The notes below the pieces were generated by a model. It ran no database searches, had not been told where the DNA came from, and was given only the letters and a program-made list of their open reading frames with translations. This document shows positions 26,154 to 35,242 of a DNA stretch of 64,000 nt, one piece after another (the stretch's first letter is position 1; the number at the start of each line of letters is the position of its first letter). Made by a program: the position numbers and the translations under genes. The DNA comes from Leisingera sp. S132 (lineage in GTDB: Bacteria; Pseudomonadota; Alphaproteobacteria; Rhodobacterales; Rhodobacteraceae): contig NZ_CP083553.1 in assembly GCF_025144465.1 (NCBI RefSeq), forward strand, positions 3,882,290 through 3,946,289, read 5' to 3'.

Positions 26154-27295
26154 GCGAAATAGTCCTGCAGGATGCGGCTATAGATGGCTTTCAGCTGGTG
26201 AATCTGGGCGACCTCGACCCGCTCGTCCACCTGGTGCATGGTCTTGCCAACCAGGCCGAATTCCACAACCGGGCAGTGGTTTTTCACAAACCGCGCGTCG
26301 GAAGTGCCGCCGGTGGTCGACAGTTCAGGAACTTTCCCGGTCTCTGCCTCAACCGCTTTGGAGACCAGCTCCGACAGCGCGCCCGGCGGGGTGATGAAGC
26401 TCTCGCCGGAGATCTTCACCTTCATCCCGGTTTCCACACCGAATTCCGCAGCCACTTTGTCCGCCTCACCCTGCAGCCACTCTGTCAGGCCGGCCCCGGA
26501 ATGGGCGTCGTTGAAGCGGATGTTGACGGCAGCGGTGGCCTGCGCCGGGATCACGTTGGTGGCGGTGTTGCCGGTGTCGATGGTGACGACGGCCAGGGTG
26601 GAGGCGTCAAAGTGTTCAGTGCCCTGGTCCAGTTCATGGATGGCCAGCCGGTCCATCAGACGTGCCATTGCGGTCAGCGGATTGTTGGCACGGTGCGGGT
26701 AAGCCGAATGCCCTTGCACACCGGTCACCGTGAACCAGGCCGTCATCGAGCCGCGGCGGCCGATCTTGATCATCTCGCCCATCTCGCTGGGGCAGGTGGG
26801 CTCGCCCACCAGGCAGACCGACATCTGCTCGCCCGCATCTGCCATGTAGTCCAGAAGCGCGGTGGTTCCGTCGACGGCATCGCCTTCCTCATCGCCAGTG
26901 ATGGTCAGGATGATGGCGCCATCCGGCGGGGTGTCCCGCACAAGGTCCACAGCGGCCGCGGCAAAGGCGGCAACACCGGACTTCATGTCGGTGGCGCCGC
27001 GGCCGTACATGAAGCCGTCCTTCTCCTCGGCCCCAAAGGGAGGCATGGTCCAGGCAGCTTCATCCCCGAGCGGCACCACATCGGTGTGGCCGTTAAAGCC
27101 AAAGGTTTTGGCGTGGCCCTTGGCGCCCCAGCGGGCAAACAGGTTGCTGACTTCGCCGCGGTCGGCGCGGGTGCAGGTGAAACCTGCTTCGCTCAGCAGC
27201 TTTTCCAGCAAAACCAGCGCGCCGCCCTCCTCGGGCGTGACCGACGGGCAGCGGATCAAGTCGGCGGTCAGGCGGGCGGGATCGGTTTGCGGCAT
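26150..27295 (-). CDS. dapE: Succinyl-diaminopimelate desuccinylase
   Basis: A 381-residue M20-family zinc hydrolase that removes succinate from N-succinyl-LL-diaminopimelate in lysine and peptidoglycan precursor synthesis. Metal ligands are visible in [11 protein letters not shown] (H70, D72), [11 protein letters not shown] and the catalytic glutamates of [12 protein letters not shown]. dapD lies 4 kb away on the same strand. It heads a three-gene operon. Confidence 0.93.
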   Translation of the reverse strand: MPQTDPARLTADLIRCPSVTPEEGGALVLLEKLLSEAGFTCTRADRGEVSNLFARWGAKGHAKTFGFNGHTDVVPLGDEAAWTMPPFGAEEKDGFMYGRGATDMKSGVAAFAAAAVDLVRDTPPDGAIILTITGDEEGDAVDGTTALLDYMADAGEQMSVCLVGEPTCPSEMGEMIKIGRRGSMTAWFTVTGVQGHSAYPHRANNPLTAMARLMDRLAIHELDQGTEHFDASTLAVVTIDTGNTATNVIPAQATAAVNIRFNDAHSGAGLTEWLQGEADKVAAEFGVETGMKVKISGESFITPPGALSELVSKAVEAETGKVPELSTTGGTSDARFVKNHCPVVEFGLVGKTMHQVDERVEVAQIHQLKAIYSRILQDYFA

Positions 27296-27562
27296 CGGCT
27301 GGCTCCTCAGGTTCCGGGTGGCACAGGCCTAGCCCGGATTGCGGCGCGGTGCAATTCACAGCCCGGGCACTGAAACGGGCAAGACCTTGACGGGCAACGC
27401 CGGACATGCCGTGGCCGTCATGCAATTTGTAACGGCCGTCCCGGCTGCCTGCCGGACACACATCCGGCGGCAATTCTGCCTCTGCGGCCAAACCGCTTGC
27501 GTGAAAAAGGTGATCCGCCTAAGGACGTTGAAACTCTATCAGAGGCCAAACCGAGCGTTTCC

Positions 27563-28618
27563 GTGCTGTACTCCCGCCTGATCACCGCTGCTCTTTTCAT
27601 GCTTTGGGGGCAAATGCTCTCTGCGCAGGTTCTGACCGTCAATACCGTGACCCGGCCGCCGTTCTCCATGGTCGAGGAAGGGCGCGATACCGGATTCTCG
27701 CTGGAGCTGCTGAAGATCCTCGCCGAGCGGCTGGATCTGGAATACCGCATCAACCGCACCGGCAGTTTTGCAGAAATGCTGGACGGCGTCCGCAACGGTG
27801 AGGCGGATCTGGCAGCGGCCAATATTTCGATCACGGCCTCACGCGAAATCCAGATGGACTTCAGCCATCCGATCTTTGAAAGCGGCCTTCAGATCATGGT
27901 GCAGGCCGATGATATCCGTGAGCCGTCGCTGTTGCGGGCGCTGTTGTCCTGGGACCTGGCCGCCGCCATCGGCATCGCCTTTCTGCTGCTGTTCGGAGGC
28001 GGCATGATGATGTGGGCGTTTGAACGCCGCGCCCAACCCTACTTCGACCGCCCGCTGAAAGAGGCCTGGTTTCCGTCCTTCTGGTGGGCGTTGAACCTGG
28101 TGGTGAACGGCGGGTTTGAGGAACGGGTGCCGCGCACGCCCATCGGCCGCATGTTCGGCGTGCTGCTGGTGATCTCGTCGCTCTTCATCGTCTCCATCTT
28201 TGTTGCCAAGATTACTGCGGTTATGACAGTCGAAGCCATCAGCGGCTCAGTGAACTCTGTCAATGACCTCTACGGCAGGTCCGTCGGCACTATCGGCGGC
28301 TCCACCGCTTCAGGGTTCCTCGACCGGCGCGAGATTGATTATGCCGCCTTTGCAGGTTTGGAAGAGATGCTTGCCGCGTTTGAGGCATCTGAGGTCAAGG
28401 CTGTGGTCTTTGATGCGCCGGTGCTGAAGTTTTACGAGCAGCAGGGCGGGCATAAATACGGGCAAACCATCGGCCAGCCATTCCTGCGGGAAAATTACGG
28501 GCTGGTTTTCCCGGCCGGATCGCCTCTGGTAGAAGAGGTGAATCAGGTTCTCCTGACGATGCAGGAGGACGGCAGCTATGACGCCCTCTACCGTAAATGG
28601 TTCGGCAGTCAGAACTGA
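27563..28618 (+). CDS. Bacterial ionotropic glutamate-receptor-like protein with atypical pore
   Basis: About 351 residues: signal peptide (1-21), a periplasmic amino-acid-binding domain split in two (about 22-118 and 225-345), and between them M1 (about 131-151), a re-entrant pore loop (about 171-187) and a last helix (about 194-222). This is the GluR0 architecture. The pore reads [19 protein letters not shown], where potassium-selective relatives have TVGYG. The frame is open to TTG 27497, but GTG 27563 puts the signal peptide first. Channel function is inferred; it might act only as a sensor. Confidence 0.75.
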   Translation: MLYSRLITAALFMLWGQMLSAQVLTVNTVTRPPFSMVEEGRDTGFSLELLKILAERLDLEYRINRTGSFAEMLDGVRNGEADLAAANISITASREIQMDFSHPIFESGLQIMVQADDIREPSLLRALLSWDLAAAIGIAFLLLFGGGMMMWAFERRAQPYFDRPLKEAWFPSFWWALNLVVNGGFEERVPRTPIGRMFGVLLVISSLFIVSIFVAKITAVMTVEAISGSVNSVNDLYGRSVGTIGGSTASGFLDRREIDYAAFAGLEEMLAAFEASEVKAVVFDAPVLKFYEQQGGHKYGQTIGQPFLRENYGLVFPAGSPLVEEVNQVLLTMQEDGSYDALYRKWFGSQN

Positions 28619-28627
28619 CGCTGGCGG

Positions 28628-28975
28628 TTAATGGAAAACCGGTTCTTCTCCGTCGAAGAACGGGGTCATCTGAGCGACAATCACCGCGTTTTCTTCTAGC
28701 GCCCGCTGCATCAGGTCACGTTCCTCATCGCCGATTTCATGGCCTTCGGCCTCGCGTTCTTCCAGCGTGCCGTATCCGGTCACGTCCAATGGCGCGGTAT
28801 CGGCTTGTTTTAGGATCGCCACGGTTTCCCGCACCGCCTCAGCTTCATCAATGCCAGACGCATAGATCATCAGCGCAGCGCCGGTGGCGCCATCGGGCAG
28901 GCCGTCCCCGTCCTTGCGTCCGATCTGGACAAGCAGGGTATAGACTTGCTGGCGGGAGGGTTTCTTCTTTTCCAT
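28628..28975 (-). CDS. Conserved hypothetical protein, acidic, cytoplasmic
   Basis: A 115-residue acidic protein without signal peptide or membrane segment. I recognise no domain. The N-terminus is basic (MEKKKPSRQQVYTLL) and the C-terminal third is acidic and helical. ATG 28975 is preferred to the TTG at 29011, although neither has a good ribosome site. It is convergent with the receptor gene, ending 9 bp from it. Confidence 0.6.
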   Translation of the reverse strand: MEKKKPSRQQVYTLLVQIGRKDGDGLPDGATGAALMIYASGIDEAEAVRETVAILKQADTAPLDVTGYGTLEEREAEGHEIGDEERDLMQRALEENAVIVAQMTPFFDGEEPVFH

Positions 28976-29120
28976 GGCGCCGCCATAGCGCCGGGGCAGG
29001 GGGATGGTCAATCAAATTGCGCGGGCGGCCTTGGCGGGGTGAGCGGTAAACGGAAGGCTTGCGGTATTTCACCTCTCGGCTTTATGGCTGGGAGTATCCG
29101 AATGGGAAGAGGACAGCCCC

Positions 29121-29654
29121 ATGCGCATCTCCGCCCTGACTGCCCAGCCCGTGCCGTGGAAAAACGGCGGCGGCGTAACCCGGGAACTGGCCTCGCAGGA
29201 TGAAGGCGGAAGGATGGTCTGGCGCCTGAGTCTGGCGGACATCACACGGAACGGTCCGTTTTCCGCATTTCCTGGCCTCGCCCGTATCCATTGCATCGTC
29301 GAAGGGGCCGGGCACACCCTGGCAAATGAAACCGTACAGATGGAGGCCTGGCCGCTCGATCCGCTGTGTTTTGATGGCGGAGCAGCGCTGGACTGCCAGT
29401 TGCGCGATGGGCCCTGCAAGGCCTTCAATGTGATCTATGATCCGGCAAGGGTGAAGGCAGATCCTGATATTCTTGCCGGCGGCCCGGTGCCGGAGGCCGA
29501 AGGGCTGCGTGTGCTGTTTGTGGTCTCAGGCAGCCTGGAGGTGCCAGGCACAGACCGTTTCGGGCCCGGCGAGGGGATGGTTACGAAGCGGGCCGCCGGC
29601 GCTATGGTCAGCAGCGGCGGCGCTGTTATCCAGGTGCGGTTTTTGCCAGTTTAG
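29121..29654 (+). CDS. hutD: HutD-family protein
   Basis: A 177-residue cupin-fold HutD/Ves protein (VPWKNGGGVTRELA, WRLSLADITRNGPFSAFPGLAR). HutD is linked to histidine utilisation, possibly buffering formiminoglutamate or urocanate levels; its mechanism is unsettled. It converges on hutF with a 4-bp overlap of the stop codons. Confidence 0.88.
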   Translation: MRISALTAQPVPWKNGGGVTRELASQDEGGRMVWRLSLADITRNGPFSAFPGLARIHCIVEGAGHTLANETVQMEAWPLDPLCFDGGAALDCQLRDGPCKAFNVIYDPARVKADPDILAGGPVPEAEGLRVLFVVSGSLEVPGTDRFGPGEGMVTKRAAGAMVSSGGAVIQVRFLPV

Positions 29655-31018
29655 AGACTGCTCAACAGTTCCTTGATTGCCATCTTGTAGCCTGCAACCA
29701 CGCTGTCCCGCGCGATATGGCGGCCCTGCCGGACCACATGGCGGCCGGCGCTCCAGACATCCGTGACAGTGTCGTCGCCTGCCGCAAAGCAGAGACCGTC
29801 CAGCAGTTGTTCTGGTTTCAATGCGCAAAGAGCCGGTAGGCCGCTGTCAATTGCCATCAGATCCGCCAGCGCGCCTTCCTCAATCCGCCCGGCGTCGCGG
29901 CCCAAAGCTTGCGCGCCGCCTTTTGCCGCGCCTAGGTACAACGTTTCGCCCACCGAGCCCTCAGCCCGCACCAGCACATTGCGCGCCAGGTCCCTCAGCC
30001 GCTGGGAGTATTCCAGCGTGCGCAGTTCCTCCGGCAGCGATATCCGCACGTTAGAGTCTGAACCAACACCAAATGCCCCGTCATGCGCCATGTATTCCAC
30101 CCCGTTGAACGGCCCGTCGCCCAGGTTCGCCTCTGTGATCGGGCAGAGACCTGCAACGGCGCCGGACCGCGCCATGCCGATGGTTTCGGCGCTGGTCATG
30201 TGGGTGGCGTGGATCAGGCACCATTTGCCATCAACGTCTGCGTTTTGCAGCAGCCATTCAACAGGCCGCGCGCCCAGCCAGGCGCTGATGTCGGCCACTT
30301 CCTTGGGCTGCTCGGAGATGTGGATGTGCACCGGCAGCCCATCCTGGATCTGCAGCACCTCGGCCAGATCCTCGGGACAAGTGGCCCGCAGCGAATGCGG
30401 CGCAATGCCGACACAGGCATCAGCGGGCAGCTCCCGCGCGGCAATCCCGCGGGCGCGGGTGACGAGATCAGAAAAGTCTGCAACGGAGTTGCCAAACCTC
30501 TGCTGACCGCCGCTTAGCTCCTGCTTACCGGCGCCGCCGTAGGTGTAGAGAACTGGCAGGTGGGTTAAGCCGATGCCGGTCTGGACGGCGGCCGCAAAAA
30601 CCCGCTCGCTGAGCTCCGTCACGGAGGCAAAATGCGCTCCGCCTGGCTGATGGTGGACATAGTGAAATTCACCGACCGAGGCATACCCTGCCTCCAGCAT
30701 TTCCATGAACACCAGCGCTGCAATAGCCTCATACTGCTTAGGCGTGATGCGCTCCATAAAGCGGTACATCAGCTCGCGCCAGGTCCAGAAGCTGTCCTTG
30801 CCGGCCGCGCGGTACTCCGTCATGCCCGCCATCGCGCGCTGGAAGCTGTGTGAATGCAGGTTGCCCAGCGATGGCAGCAGCACATCCGCCAGCGCATCCC
30901 CGGAGAGCGGCCGGGCGCCCGTTTCCAGTGCGGCAATCCGGCTATTATCAATCGTCAGCCGGATGTTTTCAGCCCATCCCTGGGGCAGGCGGGCGCGCTG
31001 GGCAAAAATGGTCTGCAT
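29651..31018 (-). CDS. hutF: Formimidoylglutamate deiminase
   Basis: A 455-residue amidohydrolase converting N-formimino-L-glutamate to N-formyl-L-glutamate in the five-step histidine degradation pathway. Metal and active-site motifs are LGNLHSHSFQRAMAG (HxH), VHIHISEQ, CLIHATHMT and GVGSDSNVRIS. hutU, hutH, hutI and hutG are not in the window, so the pathway is split on the chromosome. A perfect palindrome lies 19 bp upstream of its start. Confidence 0.93.
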   Translation of the reverse strand: MQTIFAQRARLPQGWAENIRLTIDNSRIAALETGARPLSGDALADVLLPSLGNLHSHSFQRAMAGMTEYRAAGKDSFWTWRELMYRFMERITPKQYEAIAALVFMEMLEAGYASVGEFHYVHHQPGGAHFASVTELSERVFAAAVQTGIGLTHLPVLYTYGGAGKQELSGGQQRFGNSVADFSDLVTRARGIAARELPADACVGIAPHSLRATCPEDLAEVLQIQDGLPVHIHISEQPKEVADISAWLGARPVEWLLQNADVDGKWCLIHATHMTSAETIGMARSGAVAGLCPITEANLGDGPFNGVEYMAHDGAFGVGSDSNVRISLPEELRTLEYSQRLRDLARNVLVRAEGSVGETLYLGAAKGGAQALGRDAGRIEEGALADLMAIDSGLPALCALKPEQLLDGLCFAAGDDTVTDVWSAGRHVVRQGRHIARDSVVAGYKMAIKELLSSL

Positions 31019-31036
31019 TTGACCCTCTTATGTGTA

Positions 31037-31047
31037 GATATAATATC
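31037..31047. promoter_or_regulatory. Palindrome GATATAATATC upstream of hutF
   Basis: A perfect 11-bp palindrome in an AT-rich stretch 19-29 bp upstream of the hutF ATG. It could be an operator or overlap the -10 element; it is not an obvious match to the known HutC site, so the factor is unknown. Confidence 0.3.
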
Positions 31048-31122
31048 ATTAGCGCCATGTTTATTGCGCGGCAAGAGGTTTGCAATTCAGAGGCAAGCCG
31101 GCGGCCGCCGGAAACAAAAGAA

Positions 31123-31146
31123 AACGCGCCCCGCAAGAGGCGCGTT
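31123..31146 (-). terminator. Rho-independent terminator of dapD
   Basis: An 8-bp stem (AACGCGCC / GGCGCGTT on the plus strand) with an 8-nt loop, followed on the minus strand by TTCTTTTGTTT, 26 bp after the dapD stop. Confidence 0.75.
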
Positions 31147-31171
31147 CCTTGCTTTAGGTTAACGGTGCGGG

Positions 31172-31999
31172 TCAGTCGCGCAGCAGCTCGTTGATGCCAG
31201 TCTTGGAGCGGGTCTTCTCATCAACGCGCTTCACGATCACCGCGCAGTAGAGGCTGATGTTGTTCTTGGACGGCATCGAGCCTGCCACAACCACCGAGTA
31301 GGGCGGCACTTCGCCGTACATCACTTCGCCGGTCTCACGGTCGACAATCTTGGTCGACTTGCCGATGAACACGCCCATGCCCAGCACCGAGCCTTCGCGC
31401 ACGATGCAGCCTTCGACCACCTCGGAACGGGCGCCAATGAAGCAATTGTCCTCGATGATGGTCGGGCCGGCCTGCATCGGCTCCAGCACGCCGCCGATGC
31501 CGACACCTCCCGACAGGTGCACGTTCTTGCCGATCTGGGCACAGGAGCCGACGGTGGCCCAAGTGTCCACCATGGTGCCTTCGTCGACATAGGCGCCGAG
31601 GTTCACAAAGGAGGGCATCAGCACCGCGCCGGGCGCGATATAGGCGGATTTGCGGACGACGCAGTTCGGCACTGCACGGAAGCCTGCGGATTTCCAGTCG
31701 GCTTCGCCCCAGCCGTTGAACTTGCTGTCGACCTTGTCCCACCAGCCGCCGGCCTGCGGGCCGCCTTCGTGGATTTCCATGTCCTTGATGCGGAAGCCGA
31801 GCAGCACGGCTTTCTTGGCCCATTGGTTCACGTGCCAGTCGCCGTTCTCCAGCTTCTCAGCCACCCGCAGGGACCCGGAGTCCAGTGCGTTCAGGGTGTC
31901 CTCAATGGCTTCACGCTGCTCGCTGGTGGTGGCGGGGGTGATGGTGTCGCGCGCCTCCCAGGCGGCTTCGATTGCTGCTTCCAGCTGGGCGTTGGACAT
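31172..31999 (-). CDS. dapD: Tetrahydrodipicolinate N-succinyltransferase
   Basis: A 275-residue trimeric left-handed beta-helix acyltransferase that succinylates tetrahydrodipicolinate in lysine biosynthesis, the step two before DapE. The hexapeptide-repeat core is visible around residues 100-230 ([36 protein letters not shown]). I start at ATG 31999 with GGAGGAAC upstream, which gives the usual family length; the open frame runs 65 codons further but without similarity. Confidence 0.95.
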   Translation of the reverse strand: MSNAQLEAAIEAAWEARDTITPATTSEQREAIEDTLNALDSGSLRVAEKLENGDWHVNQWAKKAVLLGFRIKDMEIHEGGPQAGGWWDKVDSKFNGWGEADWKSAGFRAVPNCVVRKSAYIAPGAVLMPSFVNLGAYVDEGTMVDTWATVGSCAQIGKNVHLSGGVGIGGVLEPMQAGPTIIEDNCFIGARSEVVEGCIVREGSVLGMGVFIGKSTKIVDRETGEVMYGEVPPYSVVVAGSMPSKNNISLYCAVIVKRVDEKTRSKTGINELLRD

Positions 32000-32117
32000 G
32001 GATGTTCCTCCGGCATCGGTTAGATTCGGAGCTTCATACCGGCAAACTGCCTGCAGGTCATGTCCGGATTGCGTCCAAATTGCCGCCCCCGACGGCGTTT
32101 TGCCGGGTTCCAGCCGG

Positions 32118-32717
32118 TCAGCGCACCCTGCGCAGGTGCCGGCGCAGAATCTCGCAGGCCCCGGCAGCATCACGCCGCGCCATCGCCTGAACAATGGCAG
32201 CGTGATCGGAATCCGCGCGGCGGGTCCACTGATGCTGCCAATTGGCGAACAGGTGCCTTGCGGCGGCGATATGCAGATCGCTGATCGCCGCCAGCAGCCG
32301 CGGCATCGCGCAAGGTGCCAGGATCACGTGGTGAAAGGCACGGTTCAGCCGCTCCCAGCCTGCCATGTCCCCGGCAGCATCGCAGGCCAGGCGGGCAGCG
32401 TCGGCTGCTTCGATATCCTCCGCGGTCAGCCGCGGAAAGGCGTGAGTCAAGGCCAGGACTTCAAGCGAGACCCGCATCTCGATCACTTCGCGGATTTCGG
32501 CGGGGTTCAGGGCGCTGACCCTTGTGCCGCGGCGGGGTTCGGATACCGCCAGCCCGTGCGCCTCCAGCCGCAGCAATGCCTCGCGCACCGGCACATGGCT
32601 GGCCGCGAACTCCCGCGCGATATGGTCCTGGCGCAGCTTTTCACCCGCAGGCAGGCTGCCGGTGACAATGCGCTCGCTTAACGCTTGATAGATCGTATCG
32701 GCAATCGTTGCGGACAT
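32118..32717 (-). CDS. GntR-family transcriptional regulator
   Basis: A 199-residue regulator with winged-helix domain (residues about 5-70, [21 protein letters not shown]) and C-terminal FCD domain (about 80-195). The start at ATG 32717 places the winged helix at the N-terminus. It lies 38 bp downstream of the dehydratase gene on the same strand and probably controls it. Effector unknown. Confidence 0.85.
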   Translation of the reverse strand: MSATIADTIYQALSERIVTGSLPAGEKLRQDHIAREFAASHVPVREALLRLEAHGLAVSEPRRGTRVSALNPAEIREVIEMRVSLEVLALTHAFPRLTAEDIEAADAARLACDAAGDMAGWERLNRAFHHVILAPCAMPRLLAAISDLHIAAARHLFANWQHQWTRRADSDHAAIVQAMARRDAAGACEILRRHLRRVR

Positions 32718-32755
32718 GGTATTGCGATAGGGCGGCCTGCCGGTTGCTGCAAGGG

Positions 32756-33676
32756 TTATCCCAGCGGATCCGGGGCAATGTTGCCGCCGCAGATCAGCAC
32801 CGCCACGCGCTCTCCAGCGGCGGGACGGTAGGCGCCGCACATCAGCGCCGCCAGCGCGGTGGCGCCTGCGGGCTCCACCAGGATCCGGCGTTCGCGCCAG
32901 AGCGCTGTCTGGGCCTGAGTGATGGCGCTGTCCGGCACGGTGAGGGATGTGACACCCTGCGCTGCGGCCAGCTCAAAGCAGATGCTGCCGATGCGTTTTG
33001 CCCCCAGCGCGTTGGCTGCCAAGCCTGAGACCTCGACATCGGCCGGTTGCCCGGCCGCCAGCGCGGCGTTCAGCGCACAGGAGGTTTCCGGCTCTACCGC
33101 GACGACTTTGCGCGCGCCTTGGAACCAGGCCAGAGCGCCGCCGATCAGCCCGCCGCCGCCCACTGCAATCAGCAGGGTATCTGCCTGCAGCCCCTGCGCC
33201 TGCCACTCGGCAAAACAGGTGCCTTGCCCCGCCACGATGGCAGTCGCGTCATAAGCGTGCACCTGCATGGCGCCGGTCTCGGCCTCATAGACCTGCGCCA
33301 TTTCCAGCGCATTTGCATAGGCGCCGGGCACAACCTGCAGATCGGCACCGGTGCGCTCGATCAGGGAAATCTTGGCAGGCCCGGCCATCTCGGGCACATA
33401 GATCCGCGCCTTGTGGCCCAGCTGATGCGCGGCATAGGCAACAGCCGCCCCGTGATTGCCGCCGGAGGCCGCGACGAGACCGGCAGCGGGCACCTCCTGG
33501 CTCAGCAGTGTGTTAAAGGCGCCGCGGGCCTTGAAGCTGCCGGTGTGCTGCATGTGCTCCAGCTTCAGTTCCACCGGGTAGCCCAGCCCGAACCCGCGGG
33601 TCTGCATTTCGGGCGTTTGCTGCACGTGCGGGCGGATGCGTCCTGCCGCCGCTTCGATTTCACCCTGCCAGTCCAT
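32756..33676 (-). CDS. PLP-dependent threonine/serine dehydratase-like enzyme
   Basis: A 306-residue fold-type II PLP enzyme with Schiff-base lysine K49 (TGSFKARGAF), the substrate loop SGGNHGAA and the phosphate-binding glycine loop GGGGLIGG. There is no C-terminal ACT domain, so a catabolic threonine/serine dehydratase or a dehydratase for a related hydroxy amino acid (such as the EutB-type enzymes of ectoine degradation) is likely. ATG 33676 is 7 bases after GGAGG; the ATG six bases earlier is too close to it. Co-directional with a GntR regulator. Confidence 0.8.
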   Translation of the reverse strand: MDWQGEIEAAAGRIRPHVQQTPEMQTRGFGLGYPVELKLEHMQHTGSFKARGAFNTLLSQEVPAAGLVAASGGNHGAAVAYAAHQLGHKARIYVPEMAGPAKISLIERTGADLQVVPGAYANALEMAQVYEAETGAMQVHAYDATAIVAGQGTCFAEWQAQGLQADTLLIAVGGGGLIGGALAWFQGARKVVAVEPETSCALNAALAAGQPADVEVSGLAANALGAKRIGSICFELAAAQGVTSLTVPDSAITQAQTALWRERRILVEPAGATALAALMCGAYRPAAGERVAVLICGGNIAPDPLG

Positions 33677-33824
33677 GCGCATTCCTCCCTGCCTGTCCGG
33701 CCGGAACCTTAGCCGCGCCGGAGCGGGGCGCAAGCGGAACGGCGCGTTTCCTGCTTTCTTGATTGGCGCTAACAGCCAAGGAGGGTTACAAAGGAGGTCC
33801 TGTTATTTCTTACCTGGATTGCCA

Positions 33825-34673
33825 ATGACCGAAGATCGCCACAGCCGTTTCCGCGACGCACATTCCGACCGGGACCGGGCCGAACATGTGCCCGCCACAC
33901 CGCAGACGCAGGCGCCAGCCTACCGGCTGGCCTTTGCGGATGAGGAGTTTCTGTGCCGGGATGAACTGCGCCCGGTGCGCCTGCAGCTGGAGCTGTTGAA
34001 GCCGGAGCTGCTGCTGAACGAGCATGGCATCGAAAGCACCATCGTGATGTTCGGCGGCGCCCGCATTCCGGATCCCGCGCACAAGGACAAGGCGCGCACC
34101 CGGACGCTGGCCGATCTGTCGCATTTCTACGATGAGGCGCGTGAGTTTGCCCGGCTGATGACCGAAAAGTCAAAGGAAAGCGGCGGCCGCCATAACGTCG
34201 TGGTGACCGGTGGCGGTCCGGGTGTGATGGAGGCGGGCAACCGCGGCGCACAGGATGCCGGCGGCCATTCCGTCGGCCTGTCAATTGTGCTGCCGCATGA
34301 GCAGGCGCCCAACAGCTATGTGACGCCAGACCTCAGCTTCAACTTCCACTATTTCGCGATCCGCAAGATGCATTTCCTGATGCGGGCGCGGGCGATCACC
34401 GTGTTCCCGGGCGGCTTTGGCACCCTGGATGAGCTGTTCGAAAGCCTGACCCTGATCCAGACCGGCCGCATGGAGCGGGTGCCGTTCCTTCTGTTTGGCA
34501 AGGATTTCTGGAACAAGATCGTCAACTGGGAGGCGCTGGCCGATGCCGGCACCATTTCCGATCAGGATCTGGACCTGTTCCGCGTGGTCGACACCGCCCA
34601 GGAAGCGGTGGAGATCATCGACAACTGGGAACCCGCGCCTCCGCGCGACAGCCTGCCGGGCCGCGAGCGTTAA
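33825..34673 (+). CDS. LOG-family protein (TIGR00730-like)
   Basis: A 282-residue protein of the LOG/cytokinin-activating or nucleotide-5'-monophosphate phosphoribohydrolase family. The nucleotide-binding GGGPGVMEAGNRG and the hallmark PGGFGTLDE are intact. It has an N-terminal extension of about 70 residues relative to short LOG proteins. A very strong ribosome-like sequence AAGGAGGT lies 27-34 bases before the ATG, too far for this start (see findings). Probably a nucleotide-salvage role. Confidence 0.85.
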   Translation: MTEDRHSRFRDAHSDRDRAEHVPATPQTQAPAYRLAFADEEFLCRDELRPVRLQLELLKPELLLNEHGIESTIVMFGGARIPDPAHKDKARTRTLADLSHFYDEAREFARLMTEKSKESGGRHNVVVTGGGPGVMEAGNRGAQDAGGHSVGLSIVLPHEQAPNSYVTPDLSFNFHYFAIRKMHFLMRARAITVFPGGFGTLDELFESLTLIQTGRMERVPFLLFGKDFWNKIVNWEALADAGTISDQDLDLFRVVDTAQEAVEIIDNWEPAPPRDSLPGRER

Positions 34674-34703
34674 GACAGGGGATTGCGTCTGCTGCTGCCG
34701 GGC

Positions 34704-34904
34704 TCAGGTGAACTCCGGCGGCAGTTTTCCCAGGGCTGCGCCTGTGGTCAGCCGGGTCAGAACCTGGGCACCGCCCACGGTTTTCACTGCATAGCCGTAT
34801 CCGCGCAGGCGGAATTTCCATTCCCGCGGGCTCAGCGCTTTTTCGCGTTCGCTGCGCACCAGTTCCAGCACGCCAGCTTCGATCGTGGCCGTATTCTGTT
34901 CCAT
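34704..34904 (-). CDS. Small conserved hypothetical protein
   Basis: A 66-residue soluble basic protein (MEQNTATIEAGVLELVRSER..., with LSPREWKFRLRGYGYAV in the centre). No domain recognised. ATG 34904 has AAGGA 9-10 bases upstream. It is convergent with the LOG gene (31 bp apart). I consider it real from the plausible start, composition and helical pattern. Confidence 0.6.
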   Translation of the reverse strand: MEQNTATIEAGVLELVRSEREKALSPREWKFRLRGYGYAVKTVGGAQVLTRLTTGAALGKLPPEFT

Positions 34905-35242
34905 CGGGGAAATCCTTTGATTCCTTTTGAAATTGACTGTCCGTGATTTGGAAACTGTCTGCGGGAATCGGCGGAAATTGAGCCGGATTGGGGAAAGAAT
35001 GGGGCAGGCGGGCCTGCCGCCGGTTTTGTGCCCGATTGGTAACAGAACTGGCATTTGCGGGGCGAATGCCCCAAGGCAGGACCGATGGGCTGGAGTCTGC
35101 CCGCTATAGTGCGCTGAACACGCAATTACCTGCCATTTGCGGAAAACTGGCAGCTTTTGCGCCGGTTGCGCCAACTAACTGGCCAAACTTGGCCGCATTT
35201 ACGAACATATGATTGTCACCGGTGGACGAGTGGAGAGACCGG
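34905..35242. other. Upstream region of the metalloprotease gene
   Basis: A 338-bp gene-free stretch. It holds a 6-bp hairpin GGCAGG/CCTGCC (35003-35018) followed by GCCGGTTTT, and three related sequences: CTGGCATTTGCGG (35048-35060), CTGCCATTTGCGG (35130-35142) and CTGGCAGCTTTTGCG (35147-35161). The last two also form an inverted repeat CTGCCA/TGGCAG. These may be control sites for the protease gene. No clear promoter was fixed. Confidence 0.4.
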
